Shown one piece after another: positions 8,267 to 15,431 of a DNA stretch of 64,000 nt (positions within the stretch are counted from its first letter, which is position 1; each line of letters opens with the position of its first letter). Both the position numbers and the translations under genes were made by a program. Origin of the DNA: Sinorhizobium saheli (GTDB lineage: Bacteria > Pseudomonadota > Alphaproteobacteria > Rhizobiales > Rhizobiaceae); assembly GCF_001651875.1 (NCBI RefSeq), contig NZ_LNQB01000061.1, positions 30,197 to 94,196 on the forward strand, given 5' to 3'. The notes beneath the pieces were generated by a model. That model did not search any database, was not told the origin of the DNA, and saw only the letters and a list, made by a program, of their open reading frames with translations.

Positions 8267-9992
8267 TCAGGCACCATTTTCTGAGAGAGGCGAGGACCAA
8301 TTTGAACTCCTTGTCCGTTTCGATGAACGAAGGCATCACGAAGTCGCGGGCGACTTCCTCCATCTCTCCAACGGATTTGAACCAAGCCTTCTTGTTGTCC
8401 TTGTTGCCACCGGCGGCATTTCCCAACGCCACCCGCGCCTCCGTCGACAGAGCTCCCTTGGCCAATTCGTCTCGCACCCGCGCGAGCGTCACGGCGTTCG
8501 TCGAATGGCTCCTGAGCTGGGAATCCGCCTCCTCCTCGGAACGATCTTCAAGGGCACGGTCCAGGAGCGCGCCAACAGCATCCGCCGGCAGCGTCACGAA
8601 CAGCTCGACTTCAAGCTTGTGGCCCTTGCGCCACTTGAAGATGGAGCCGCCGCCCAGCTCGAAGCTGGTCTCTTCGGCTATTGGTGGTTGATAGTCGTCG
8701 TCGCGGAATGTGGCCGTTCGGTAGCCCATCGATCGGAACGCCTCTGCACGCGACATGATGTTCGTGTACCCATTGGCACTGACAAGCGCGGTTCCGGCCG
8801 CGAAGAGCGACTTGCCGTTTCCCTTGTCGGAGAGGTACTGGTCCACGCCGCGCATGAAGCCGACCTCGCTTGCTCCCTCGCAGACAAGGACGGAATGGGC
8901 GAGGAATGCTTCCGGATAGAGACGTATCGTTCCCTGAAGGTCAGGATGATCGCCAACCCATCTCACTTCGTGTCGATTTCCGACCCGTCGCACAATGGAG
9001 ATCTGCTCCGCGGCAAGCTCTCGGACGGCCACAGGAGAATGGCTGGTCAGGAACACCTGCAGGGACGGTTCCTTCTGCTTGGCGCCCAGGTTGTCGAGGA
9101 AACGTACAATGCGATGAGGCTCAAGCCCGTGCTCGAGTTCGTCGACAAGCAGGATTGCGGTCTCCGCTGCGTTCTTCTGCTGGAGCCCCGATATCATGAG
9201 GCGTGTCGAGCCGATCCCGAGCCGACGGAGAGGGATGCCATTCTCGTCGTGTAGAGAGATTGTACCAGCAGTCACTGAGACGGAGTGGGCCTCGAGCTCG
9301 GCTTTGGCTTTTGCCCCGACATCTATGCCGAGGCTGCCCGCGACTTCGGTCACGATCTCGAGTGCGTCGCCCAGCATTGCGTCTGCATCCTTGCCGAAGG
9401 ACTTCCTCGCCTCCCGTGCCGCCGCCAGGAGCGCGGTCGAAGCGTCGGCGGTCTCGTCCGAAAGGCGGTTGAGGACAGAGCCTCGCTTCCAGGACAGATT
9501 ATGGTCCGAAAGAGCGCCGATCCGCACGGGAGCCAGCCTCTCGCGATCCGACCATGACAGGTTGCGCGTCTGACCTGCGGCGCGCGCGCGATCGGAGATG
9601 AGCGACCAAGTCGGCTCCAGATCACTCTCCACGGCGAGGTTGAGACAGAGCACGGTCTCCAGGCCGCTGCCGGGTTCGTCTTCGATCTTCTTCGCCGCTG
9701 CGTCGTATCCACGGAGATACAGGCCGTAGGTCTCGATGGACTTCAATTCTGGCCCGAGGTTTCCAAGGGTGAGAGTGATCTGGATCGGATCTTTGATGTC
9801 GAGGTTGTGGAAGTCGGCATCGGTGAACTGAGCAGTCCTTCGCGCACCCAGCGCCAGATCGATGGCATCAAGGATCGTGGATTTGCCGCTGTCTCCCGGT
9901 CCGATCAGGCAGTTGATACCGGGCGTCGGATACCATTGGAGGTGCCTAATGCAGCGGAAGTTCTCAATCTCGACCAATCGTATAGTTGCCAT
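8259..9992 (-). CDS. gajA: Gabija protein GajA (ATPase-TOPRIM nuclease)
   Basis: The 577-aa product matches the usual GajA length. Its N-terminal ABC-type ATPase half has IENFRCI, Walker A GPGDSGKST (about residue 31), Walker B ILLVDELEHGLEP (about 280) and the H-loop LTSHSP. The C-terminal OLD-type TOPRIM domain has the metal-binding Glu in VLVCEGASEVGFM and the DxD of FRDDDY. GajA forms a tetramer that nicks DNA when nucleotide inhibition is relieved, together with GajB. It is the first gene of the two-gene operon. All motifs are present, so the system is probably functional. Confidence 0.92.
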   Translation of the reverse strand: MATIRLVEIENFRCIRHLQWYPTPGINCLIGPGDSGKSTILDAIDLALGARRTAQFTDADFHNLDIKDPIQITLTLGNLGPELKSIETYGLYLRGYDAAAKKIEDEPGSGLETVLCLNLAVESDLEPTWSLISDRARAAGQTRNLSWSDRERLAPVRIGALSDHNLSWKRGSVLNRLSDETADASTALLAAAREARKSFGKDADAMLGDALEIVTEVAGSLGIDVGAKAKAELEAHSVSVTAGTISLHDENGIPLRRLGIGSTRLMISGLQQKNAAETAILLVDELEHGLEPHRIVRFLDNLGAKQKEPSLQVFLTSHSPVAVRELAAEQISIVRRVGNRHEVRWVGDHPDLQGTIRLYPEAFLAHSVLVCEGASEVGFMRGVDQYLSDKGNGKSLFAAGTALVSANGYTNIMSRAEAFRSMGYRTATFRDDDYQPPIAEETSFELGGGSIFKWRKGHKLEVELFVTLPADAVGALLDRALEDRSEEEADSQLRSHSTNAVTLARVRDELAKGALSTEARVALGNAAGGNKDNKKAWFKSVGEMEEVARDFVMPSFIETDKEFKLVLASLRKWCLNG

Positions 9993-10436
9993 TCATATGC
10001 CTCGGGAATCACATGCACTCGAAGAGAGTAATTCACGGCTGCCCGAGGGTCGGCAAGCAAGGGTATGTCTCCGCCCACAACGCAGAGTGGCTTCTTCTGA
10101 GGAAATATCCGGCACGTGCACCGGGCTCCTCGGGAAGCTTGAAAGCGCCGTCTAGTCATCGATCGACGAATACAGCCGTTACTACAGATCGACGCTTTTC
10201 CAGAATAGCTGCGAGGATTGCTTCAGGCGCGCTGTCGATCCGGACCCTACGGAATGGGGTAAGCAGGCGGATCTTGCTAGATTCCTCCTGCATCGCCTTC
10301 TTCTCCTTCGTGCCGTGCTGGACCGAACCAGATGTTGCTCACCCTCCAGGCTTCGTACCAGTACAGCCACGTGCTTGCCCGTCTCGTTCTGATAAGCTTT
10401 CAAACCAGGTCATCCGACCATCCCGCTGCCTGTACT
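9993..10436. other. gap between Gabija and CBASS; possible frameshifted small gene
   Basis: No well-supported gene lies here. On the minus strand one frame (10403 downward) gives YQNETGKHVAVLVRSLEGEQ, then becomes an Arg-rich run. A neighbouring frame (ATG 10293 to stop 10156, 45 codons) gives MQEESSKIRLLTPFRRVRID, with AGGAG at about 10 bp. Together they may be one small gene broken by a frameshift near 10320, or chance. The Gabija promoter should lie between 9993 and about 10150. Confidence 0.3.
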
Positions 10437-10577
10437 TCAGCAGAGACGGAAAACGCGACCTGATTTGTGTATGGACGCTTGTCGTTCCATGTATGGAGCA
10501 GATACCGCCAAATGCCAGACAATTCCCGATGCAAGTATCAGGGCGCCAAACAACGCCCGGATCTGAACCTTGTTCAT
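10437..10577 (-). CDS. possible 46-aa membrane micropeptide after the CBASS effector
   Basis: ATG 10577 lies 9 bp after the stop of the SAVED effector and is preceded by GGACGG. The peptide begins MNKVQIRALFGALILASGIV: a basic start, then one hydrophobic segment of about 18 residues, then a basic tail. Position and topology would fit a small membrane partner of the 2TM effector or a simple hypothetical peptide. Nothing but spacing and hydrophobicity supports it. Confidence 0.35.
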   Translation of the reverse strand: MNKVQIRALFGALILASGIVWHLAVSAPYMERQASIHKSGRVFRLC

Positions 10578-10586
10578 TCCGTCCTC

Positions 10587-11666
10587 TCACGTCCTGACGA
10601 TCGAAGGTGCCGCAACGCCGGCAACGGGCATGCGGACGCCCCAGGGAAACTTCTTCGCGCCGTTCGCCTCGTACTGATAGACGACGACGCCGGGCAGATT
10701 GCGCTTGTCGTATCGCCGACCGAGATTGAATGCGACGCTGTTCTGGCAGGCCAGAAGGAGATGGATGGTGGTGACCCCCTTCGCCTCGAGAAGCTTCGCT
10801 GTGTCGAGAAGTTGCTGCGCGAGTGCGCTCTGCTTCGCCTGGGACCAGTGGGATGAGTTCAGGGCCGGAAGCGACATACGGACGACCGGCAGGTCGAATG
10901 TGGTGCCGATGTTCTCGTCCCTGACCTGATAGGATACCGAAACAGCGAGCACGACCTCTGGCGAACCCTGCACGGCGTCGAGGCCTTCAACGATGAAACG
11001 CTGACCGTCGTCGTGGCTGTCGAGAGCTCGCCAGGACTCGCGTGTCCTGTCCCAGTCCATCACGACAATGCTGCCTTCGTCATCGAAGGCGACGCCCGTC
11101 AGAAAAGTCATCGGGACTGGCGTCAGGCCGCCGTAGACCATTGTGACGTCTTGCCGATCGTTCTGTCGTGCGTACTGCTGGACCGTCCGGCGCGCGGCGT
11201 CGACCTCAGGCAGAAGCGCTTCTGGGTCGATGATGAAGCCATCTCTCTTCTGGCGGAGATCCAACGAGACGCCGAGGCGGTGACCGACGATGTCAGCCGG
11301 CACTGCGGCCGTAAGCGGCGAGCCATCGTCCTCGCGGAGACCGCGGCCTTCTATGACGATGACCTTCTTCCGATTCCGGAGCTCGTTCTCACGGGTGAAA
11401 CGCTTCCATCCGACCACGAAGCAGAGGATGATCATCACGCTGAAGATCGTTACCAACGACCACTGAGCCCACTCGGGAATGATGTTGGTCGAGCCGATCT
11501 CTAAGGAGTATTCGCCGCGAAGTGTCGCCTTCACAAGCCAGTTTCCACCGAGCAAGGCCACGAGAACAGCAGAGCAAAAGCCGGCAAATCTGACCTCGAA
11601 TCCATTCGGCCTGAAGAGGTATCTTATGAATTCGCGCAAGGCCCAATCCGCAGTCTCTCGGTACAT
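10587..11666 (-). CDS. cap14: CBASS effector, 2TM-SAVED (Cap14-like)
   Basis: The 359-aa protein starts at ATG 11666 after a GGAGG, 5 bp past the Cap3 stop. Two membrane helices lie at about residues 23-43 (FAGFCSAVLVALLGGNW) and 60-82 (WSLVTIFSVMIILCFVVGW). A linker with ENELRNRKKVIVIEG leads into a SAVED domain covering roughly residues 100-359 (FLTGVAFDDEGSIVVMDWD, LVVRMSLPAL-like strand, TIHLLLACQNSVAFNLG). SAVED domains bind cyclic oligonucleotides from CD-NTases; the ligand would then trigger membrane disruption and abortive infection. The exact ligand cannot be read from sequence. It is the last main gene of the CBASS operon. Confidence 0.88.
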   Translation of the reverse strand: MYRETADWALREFIRYLFRPNGFEVRFAGFCSAVLVALLGGNWLVKATLRGEYSLEIGSTNIIPEWAQWSLVTIFSVMIILCFVVGWKRFTRENELRNRKKVIVIEGRGLREDDGSPLTAAVPADIVGHRLGVSLDLRQKRDGFIIDPEALLPEVDAARRTVQQYARQNDRQDVTMVYGGLTPVPMTFLTGVAFDDEGSIVVMDWDRTRESWRALDSHDDGQRFIVEGLDAVQGSPEVVLAVSVSYQVRDENIGTTFDLPVVRMSLPALNSSHWSQAKQSALAQQLLDTAKLLEAKGVTTIHLLLACQNSVAFNLGRRYDKRNLPGVVVYQYEANGAKKFPWGVRMPVAGVAAPSIVRT

Positions 11667-11671
11667 GCTTT

Positions 11672-12139
11672 TCAGTCCTCCGCTCTGATCTTTACGGGTT
11701 CGGGAGCGCACCCGCGCTGATGGAAGGTAGACGTTGCGACAAACTCCATCGGCGAATCCGAGCGCACGACCAGGAGGACCGCGAAGGAAATATCGCGCTC
11801 GCCATTTACGAGTTCCTCCATCGATTCCAGATCGGTGATGCTGGGAAGGATTGGAAGACGCGGATGCGAATGCCATTCGCCGACGTAGTTGTAGGTCTCG
11901 TAGTCACGTCCTGTTCGCTCGAAGAACGCCTGCAGGAACGCGTTGTGATATGTGTGATCACGAACGAAATGCGCCCGCTCTCCTGAGACCTCGTCGATCG
12001 AGAAATCAACAACCTTGAAGATCCCCGGTTCGATCTGGCGAGCCATCAGGACTCCGCCGATTTCGCGCTGTTCCGCTCGGGCGAGAGCGCTCATCATCCT
12101 GAGCCGGATGGGTTTAGGAAGAACCAGTTGTACAGTCAC
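11672..12139 (-). CDS. cap3: CBASS Cap3, JAMM/JAB isopeptidase
   Basis: The start is GTG 12139, whose GTGA overlaps the Cap2 stop, giving 155 aa; a longer upstream frame only shadows Cap2. The JAMM zinc motif is complete: Glu in EIGGVLMAR (about residue 27), then HSHP followed at the right spacing by SITD (the H-x-H-x7-S-x2-D pattern, about residues 91-104). In type II CBASS this enzyme removes the CD-NTase from its conjugated target, opposing Cap2. Translational coupling suggests a fixed Cap2:Cap3 ratio. Confidence 0.92.
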   Translation of the reverse strand: MTVQLVLPKPIRLRMMSALARAEQREIGGVLMARQIEPGIFKVVDFSIDEVSGERAHFVRDHTYHNAFLQAFFERTGRDYETYNYVGEWHSHPRLPILPSITDLESMEELVNGERDISFAVLLVVRSDSPMEFVATSTFHQRGCAPEPVKIRAED

Positions 12140-13851
12140 CGGACGTCCTCGCCCGCGAGCTCCGCCATGAGTCCGCCGATGACGTCGCTCGATGCCGAGC
12201 CTGTGTCGACTTCCCACGGGCCCAGGGTGCGAAGGTGGATTGGCCATGTGTCGAACGGCGCTTCGAATATCCAGGCCTTCTTCAAACCGATGACGTAGGC
12301 GGAGAAAGGAAACGCGGTTTCCCCGCCTTCGAGAATATCGATCGCGAAGCGAGTCGCATGAGCCGCGATTACGGCCACGTCGGCGTCGTCCGCGACGAAG
12401 GGCGGCCCTTCGTCCGGGTTTGCCTCATACCGACCTTTTGGAGCGGCTTCCCAAGGCTTGTTGTGATCCTCGCACCACGTCGAAATCTGGTTTCGAGCTT
12501 CCAATGGTGGCGGATCGGTTTCGGGTCTAACCCGTGCCACGATCCCGCCGATGCCTCCGCCGAACACCTCGGCCCAAACCATCGGCTTGCGATTTCGCTT
12601 CGACGCGCCGGCGCAAAGATTGAACGACGTAGGATCCGCAGTGGCATCGATGATAAGATCGCAGTCTCCGATCAGCTCGATGGTGGCGTCCATGGCTATG
12701 GCGGAAGTCTGGCCACCGAGGGCCACCTTGCGAGTCACGACGTCGGCATCCGCTACGATCTGCTGGATCCTGTCGGAGAGCGCATCGACCTTATGCCATC
12801 CGATGGCCAGGGCGTCGAGTTCGTTGCGCACGAGGTTGCCCGTGAGGAACACGTCTTCGTCGACGAGCAAAAACCTTCGTACGCCTGATCGGGCGAGCGA
12901 CGCGCCGATCTTGGACCCGATCGATCCACACCCGACGATCGCCACGCTTTTGGTGGAGATCTCGTCCCTACTCGAGGCAGACCGCTTTGCGAGCTCGCCT
13001 TCTTCGATAATCCGATAAGGGACCAGAAGCGGCAATCCGTTTCTGCTCCATTGAATGTCGTAGGCCGTGTGCCGCCCACCTTCTTCCAAGACAATCAGGA
13101 AAGGAAGTTCCTGATTCCCGATCAGCGGCGCCAGGTCCGGAAGCAACTTCGACAGGTCGTCGATCTCGCCTCCGCCATGTTGTGCCAGCGCGCTCATGTC
13201 CTGGCGGGTGCGCAGGAGATATCCCGTCCGCGTTCCTGCGTTTTTAAGTACTGGTTGCGGCGAGACCCACAGTTCGTTGCCAGGCGCACCGATCGTCGTA
13301 AGATGTGCAACTCGGTTGGTATGCCGTGCGGTCATCGCCAGAGAGATCTTGACCACCATTTCGGAAAGGTGCCCCTCAAGCGAGGCCCAGGCGCCTTTCG
13401 GCACCATAAGACGCCAGGTTTCAAACCTTAGTTCGGCTGCAAGAGAAGTCCGGTGATCCGACGGCACGGCACCCGTCCTGCCATCCGGTGGGCGCTCGGC
13501 GGCGATGAGTCCGTAAGCACTCTCCACCATCATCGCACCGGTGACCGCCGCGTCCCAATTGTCAGGCCGCCACTGGAGGCAAAGCTCCCCGCCTGCGCCA
13601 TATTGGTGGTCCGATAGCCGACGTTCGTCGTGGGGCATGACGATCGGAGGGGTGTCCGGGAAGTTGATCGGATAGATGACGGCAAGCGGGAACTTCTCCC
13701 CACGGTGCGCCACCTCGACGTCGACGCAGAGCTGCAGGTTGTCGAGAAAGCGAACGCGCACGCTTGTAAGCCAGTCGTTCTCCTCCTGGAGAGCGACAAG
13801 CGAAGCCTTTTCCAGTCGGGCGCGTGCCTCGTCGATCAGCCACCAGATCAT
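12136..13851 (-). CDS. cap2: CBASS Cap2, E2-E1 ubiquitin-like transferase
   Basis: A 571-aa fusion. The N-terminal E2-like domain (about 1-150) has the active cysteine in GGELCLQWRPDNW (Cys91). The C-terminal ThiF/E1-like half has the nucleotide-binding VAIVGCGSIGSKIG (about 303-316), LVDEDVF and NLVRNEL. Cys460 (STWCEDHN) is the last cysteine and a candidate E1 thioester residue. Cap2 conjugates the C-terminus of the CD-NTase to targets, priming it for signalling. The start codon overlaps the CD-NTase stop (ATGA). The presence of Cap2 and Cap3 makes this a full type II system. Confidence 0.92.
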   Translation of the reverse strand: MIWWLIDEARARLEKASLVALQEENDWLTSVRVRFLDNLQLCVDVEVAHRGEKFPLAVIYPINFPDTPPIVMPHDERRLSDHQYGAGGELCLQWRPDNWDAAVTGAMMVESAYGLIAAERPPDGRTGAVPSDHRTSLAAELRFETWRLMVPKGAWASLEGHLSEMVVKISLAMTARHTNRVAHLTTIGAPGNELWVSPQPVLKNAGTRTGYLLRTRQDMSALAQHGGGEIDDLSKLLPDLAPLIGNQELPFLIVLEEGGRHTAYDIQWSRNGLPLLVPYRIIEEGELAKRSASSRDEISTKSVAIVGCGSIGSKIGASLARSGVRRFLLVDEDVFLTGNLVRNELDALAIGWHKVDALSDRIQQIVADADVVTRKVALGGQTSAIAMDATIELIGDCDLIIDATADPTSFNLCAGASKRNRKPMVWAEVFGGGIGGIVARVRPETDPPPLEARNQISTWCEDHNKPWEAAPKGRYEANPDEGPPFVADDADVAVIAAHATRFAIDILEGGETAFPFSAYVIGLKKAWIFEAPFDTWPIHLRTLGPWEVDTGSASSDVIGGLMAELAGEDVR

Positions 13852-15071
13852 GCGTACCCCTGAGGCTTCGTCGGCTGCCGGGCTGCATTCGCGAAGCTTG
13901 GCGCCGTTGTCCCCGCCGCGCCGGCCGAAGCCCCGCTTGCAGCGCGGAGAAGACGATTACCGCCCGTCAGGCGATCCACCGCCTTTGTCGAAAGCCGGTA
14001 GCCCATTCGAGGAGTTAGAGCATCCGCCATTTCCTGGAAGGAAACCGCCTGAGCTGCTGCGTTGAAGTCGGCTCGGGCGGTGTGGAGCCACCTGAAAAAT
14101 GCCTCCGCCTTTTCGGGTTCCGCCTGCCACTTGTCGGCAAAGTTTTCATAGGGGTCGGTAGGATTGGCGATGACGTATTTCTGTCCGTCATGCCGGATGA
14201 ACTGATCCATGCGCTGGAGGATCGCAAACAGCGCGCCGGAAATCGTTTCCTGACCTTCGTAAGCATGTGCGGCCAGTGTGGTGATGATGACGGAGATCGG
14301 ACGGGTGTCAGGCTCGCGTGCGAACATGTTGTCCCTGTGCCGCTTCAGGATCATGATCGCCGATTGCAGAGGTGTCTTCACCTTGAAGTCGGGGATGTCT
14401 TCCACGCTCGCTCGGAAACCCTGACGATTGAGGGCTTCGGCTTTCGCCCGCTTACGGCGAACGAGAACCTCGGCCTGTCGAGACGCGAACCAGTTCGAGT
14501 AGCCCTTCGGGTTCGATCGTGGCCAGAAATCCGTCCTCTCCTTATAGTTCGGGAGACGGCGGTCGGTAATCGAGATGGCCGTCTCGGACCAGCGAGCGTC
14601 GTGCATGATGGCGTTGAGCAGGCGTTTCTGCTCGGCGGCATTTGGCAGAGCTGGGACGATGTCCATGTGAAATTGCGCGCCGTCCGCATAGTCGAGGATC
14701 CAGCAGCGGTTTCCCTCGCGCACCGGCTTCGTCATGCCCTTGGCGTCATGATAGGACCTTACCTCAGCGTCTAGCATTTGCTTTAGCGCGAACTGCGATA
14801 GGTGTTCCTTGGTGAGAAGGCGGAACTCGCAAACCGAATCGACGTCGTATTCCTCGTCTTCAGTGAGTGGGCGAATGGCCGTTCCGAGCCTGAAGGATCC
14901 TTGGCAATAGACTTGAGGGTCGAAGAGACGAACCGAACTCTCCTCGCGATGCAGCCATTCGCCGAAAGACTTGAAGCTTCGGTCCGCCTGTTCGTAGCGG
15001 TGCTCGGGTATCTCGAGCTCGGCGATCACCGCTTCGAGAAATGCTTCGATCGTATTGACATGCACGTTCAT
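13848..15071 (-). CDS. CBASS CD-NTase (cyclic-oligonucleotide synthase)
   Basis: The 407-aa protein shows the nucleotidyltransferase core: QGSFRLGT (Gly-Ser at about 58-59), the metal-binding pair in EYDVDSV (Asp76, Asp78) and a third Asp in FHMDIVPA (about 137). ATG 15071 is chosen because AGG lies 8 bp upstream; a GTG at 15146 would add 25 residues but lacks a ribosome site. The protein ends KPQGYA, a small-residue tail suitable for Cap2-mediated conjugation. It makes the second messenger for the SAVED effector; the clade and product are not readable. It is the first gene of the operon and no CapH/CapW-type regulator is seen. Confidence 0.9.
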   Translation of the reverse strand: MNVHVNTIEAFLEAVIAELEIPEHRYEQADRSFKSFGEWLHREESSVRLFDPQVYCQGSFRLGTAIRPLTEDEEYDVDSVCEFRLLTKEHLSQFALKQMLDAEVRSYHDAKGMTKPVREGNRCWILDYADGAQFHMDIVPALPNAAEQKRLLNAIMHDARWSETAISITDRRLPNYKERTDFWPRSNPKGYSNWFASRQAEVLVRRKRAKAEALNRQGFRASVEDIPDFKVKTPLQSAIMILKRHRDNMFAREPDTRPISVIITTLAAHAYEGQETISGALFAILQRMDQFIRHDGQKYVIANPTDPYENFADKWQAEPEKAEAFFRWLHTARADFNAAAQAVSFQEMADALTPRMGYRLSTKAVDRLTGGNRLLRAASGASAGAAGTTAPSFANAARQPTKPQGYA

Positions 15072-15431
15072 GACTTCGACCTCGCTACTACGCGTGAACT
15101 GTTCGGGTGATTCCAACCCATGCGCTTGTTTCGTGTTTTGTTCCACTTACCACTTTCAGGCGGGCAAGCCGCCTGAAAGTCATTTCTTCTGCTATCATCG
15201 AAGGTTTCTCAGCAGGCAGATGCGCCTTTAAGACCTTCGTTTCTTGCCTCGTGGGCGGCTATTGGCCGGAAGAATCCAACCAATAACTGCCTGTCGATAT
15301 TCAGACCGGACGCGATAACCGAAGCTGCCGGGAGACTTCTTGATCAGCGGTCTAAATCGCTGATTTAATGACATTCCAATGGCGCAGTGACAAACCTAGT
15401 GGCGCGGCACAATAATAGCCGGTTCTCCTAC
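15072..15431. other. CBASS promoter region and island-chromosome junction
   Basis: This gap holds the 12-bp inverted repeat, a looser TATTGG/CCAATA pair near 15260-15290 and TCAGCG/CGCTGA arms near 15343-15362. It separates the island from the 3' end of nrdJ. No tRNA, integrase or obvious attachment-site duplication is visible. Confidence 0.4.
15152..15180. promoter_or_regulatory. perfect 12-bp inverted repeat upstream of CBASS
   Basis: ACTTTCAGGCGG and its exact complement flank a GCAAG spacer. The element sits 81 bp upstream of the chosen CD-NTase start and overlaps no gene. There is no U tract on either strand. It could be an operator or a 5' leader hairpin of the CBASS operon. Confidence 0.45.

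Noticed and set aside
6833..9992. gajA/gajB as generic OLD nuclease and UvrD helicase
   Set aside because: The fixed order, the 8-bp overlap, the protein lengths and the ATPase-TOPRIM plus SF1 helicase pairing match Gabija.
10182..10403. 73-codon frame between Gabija and CBASS as a real gene
   Set aside because: Starts with TTG without a ribosome site and turns into an Arg run; at best half of a frameshifted remnant.
13848..15071. CD-NTase as a MNT/HEPN-type toxin-antitoxin nucleotidyltransferase
   Set aside because: The neighbouring Cap2, Cap3 and SAVED genes and the size of the protein identify CBASS.
15152..15180. The 12-bp dyad as a transcription terminator
   Set aside because: No T run follows on either strand, and it lies upstream of the CBASS operon, not after a gene.
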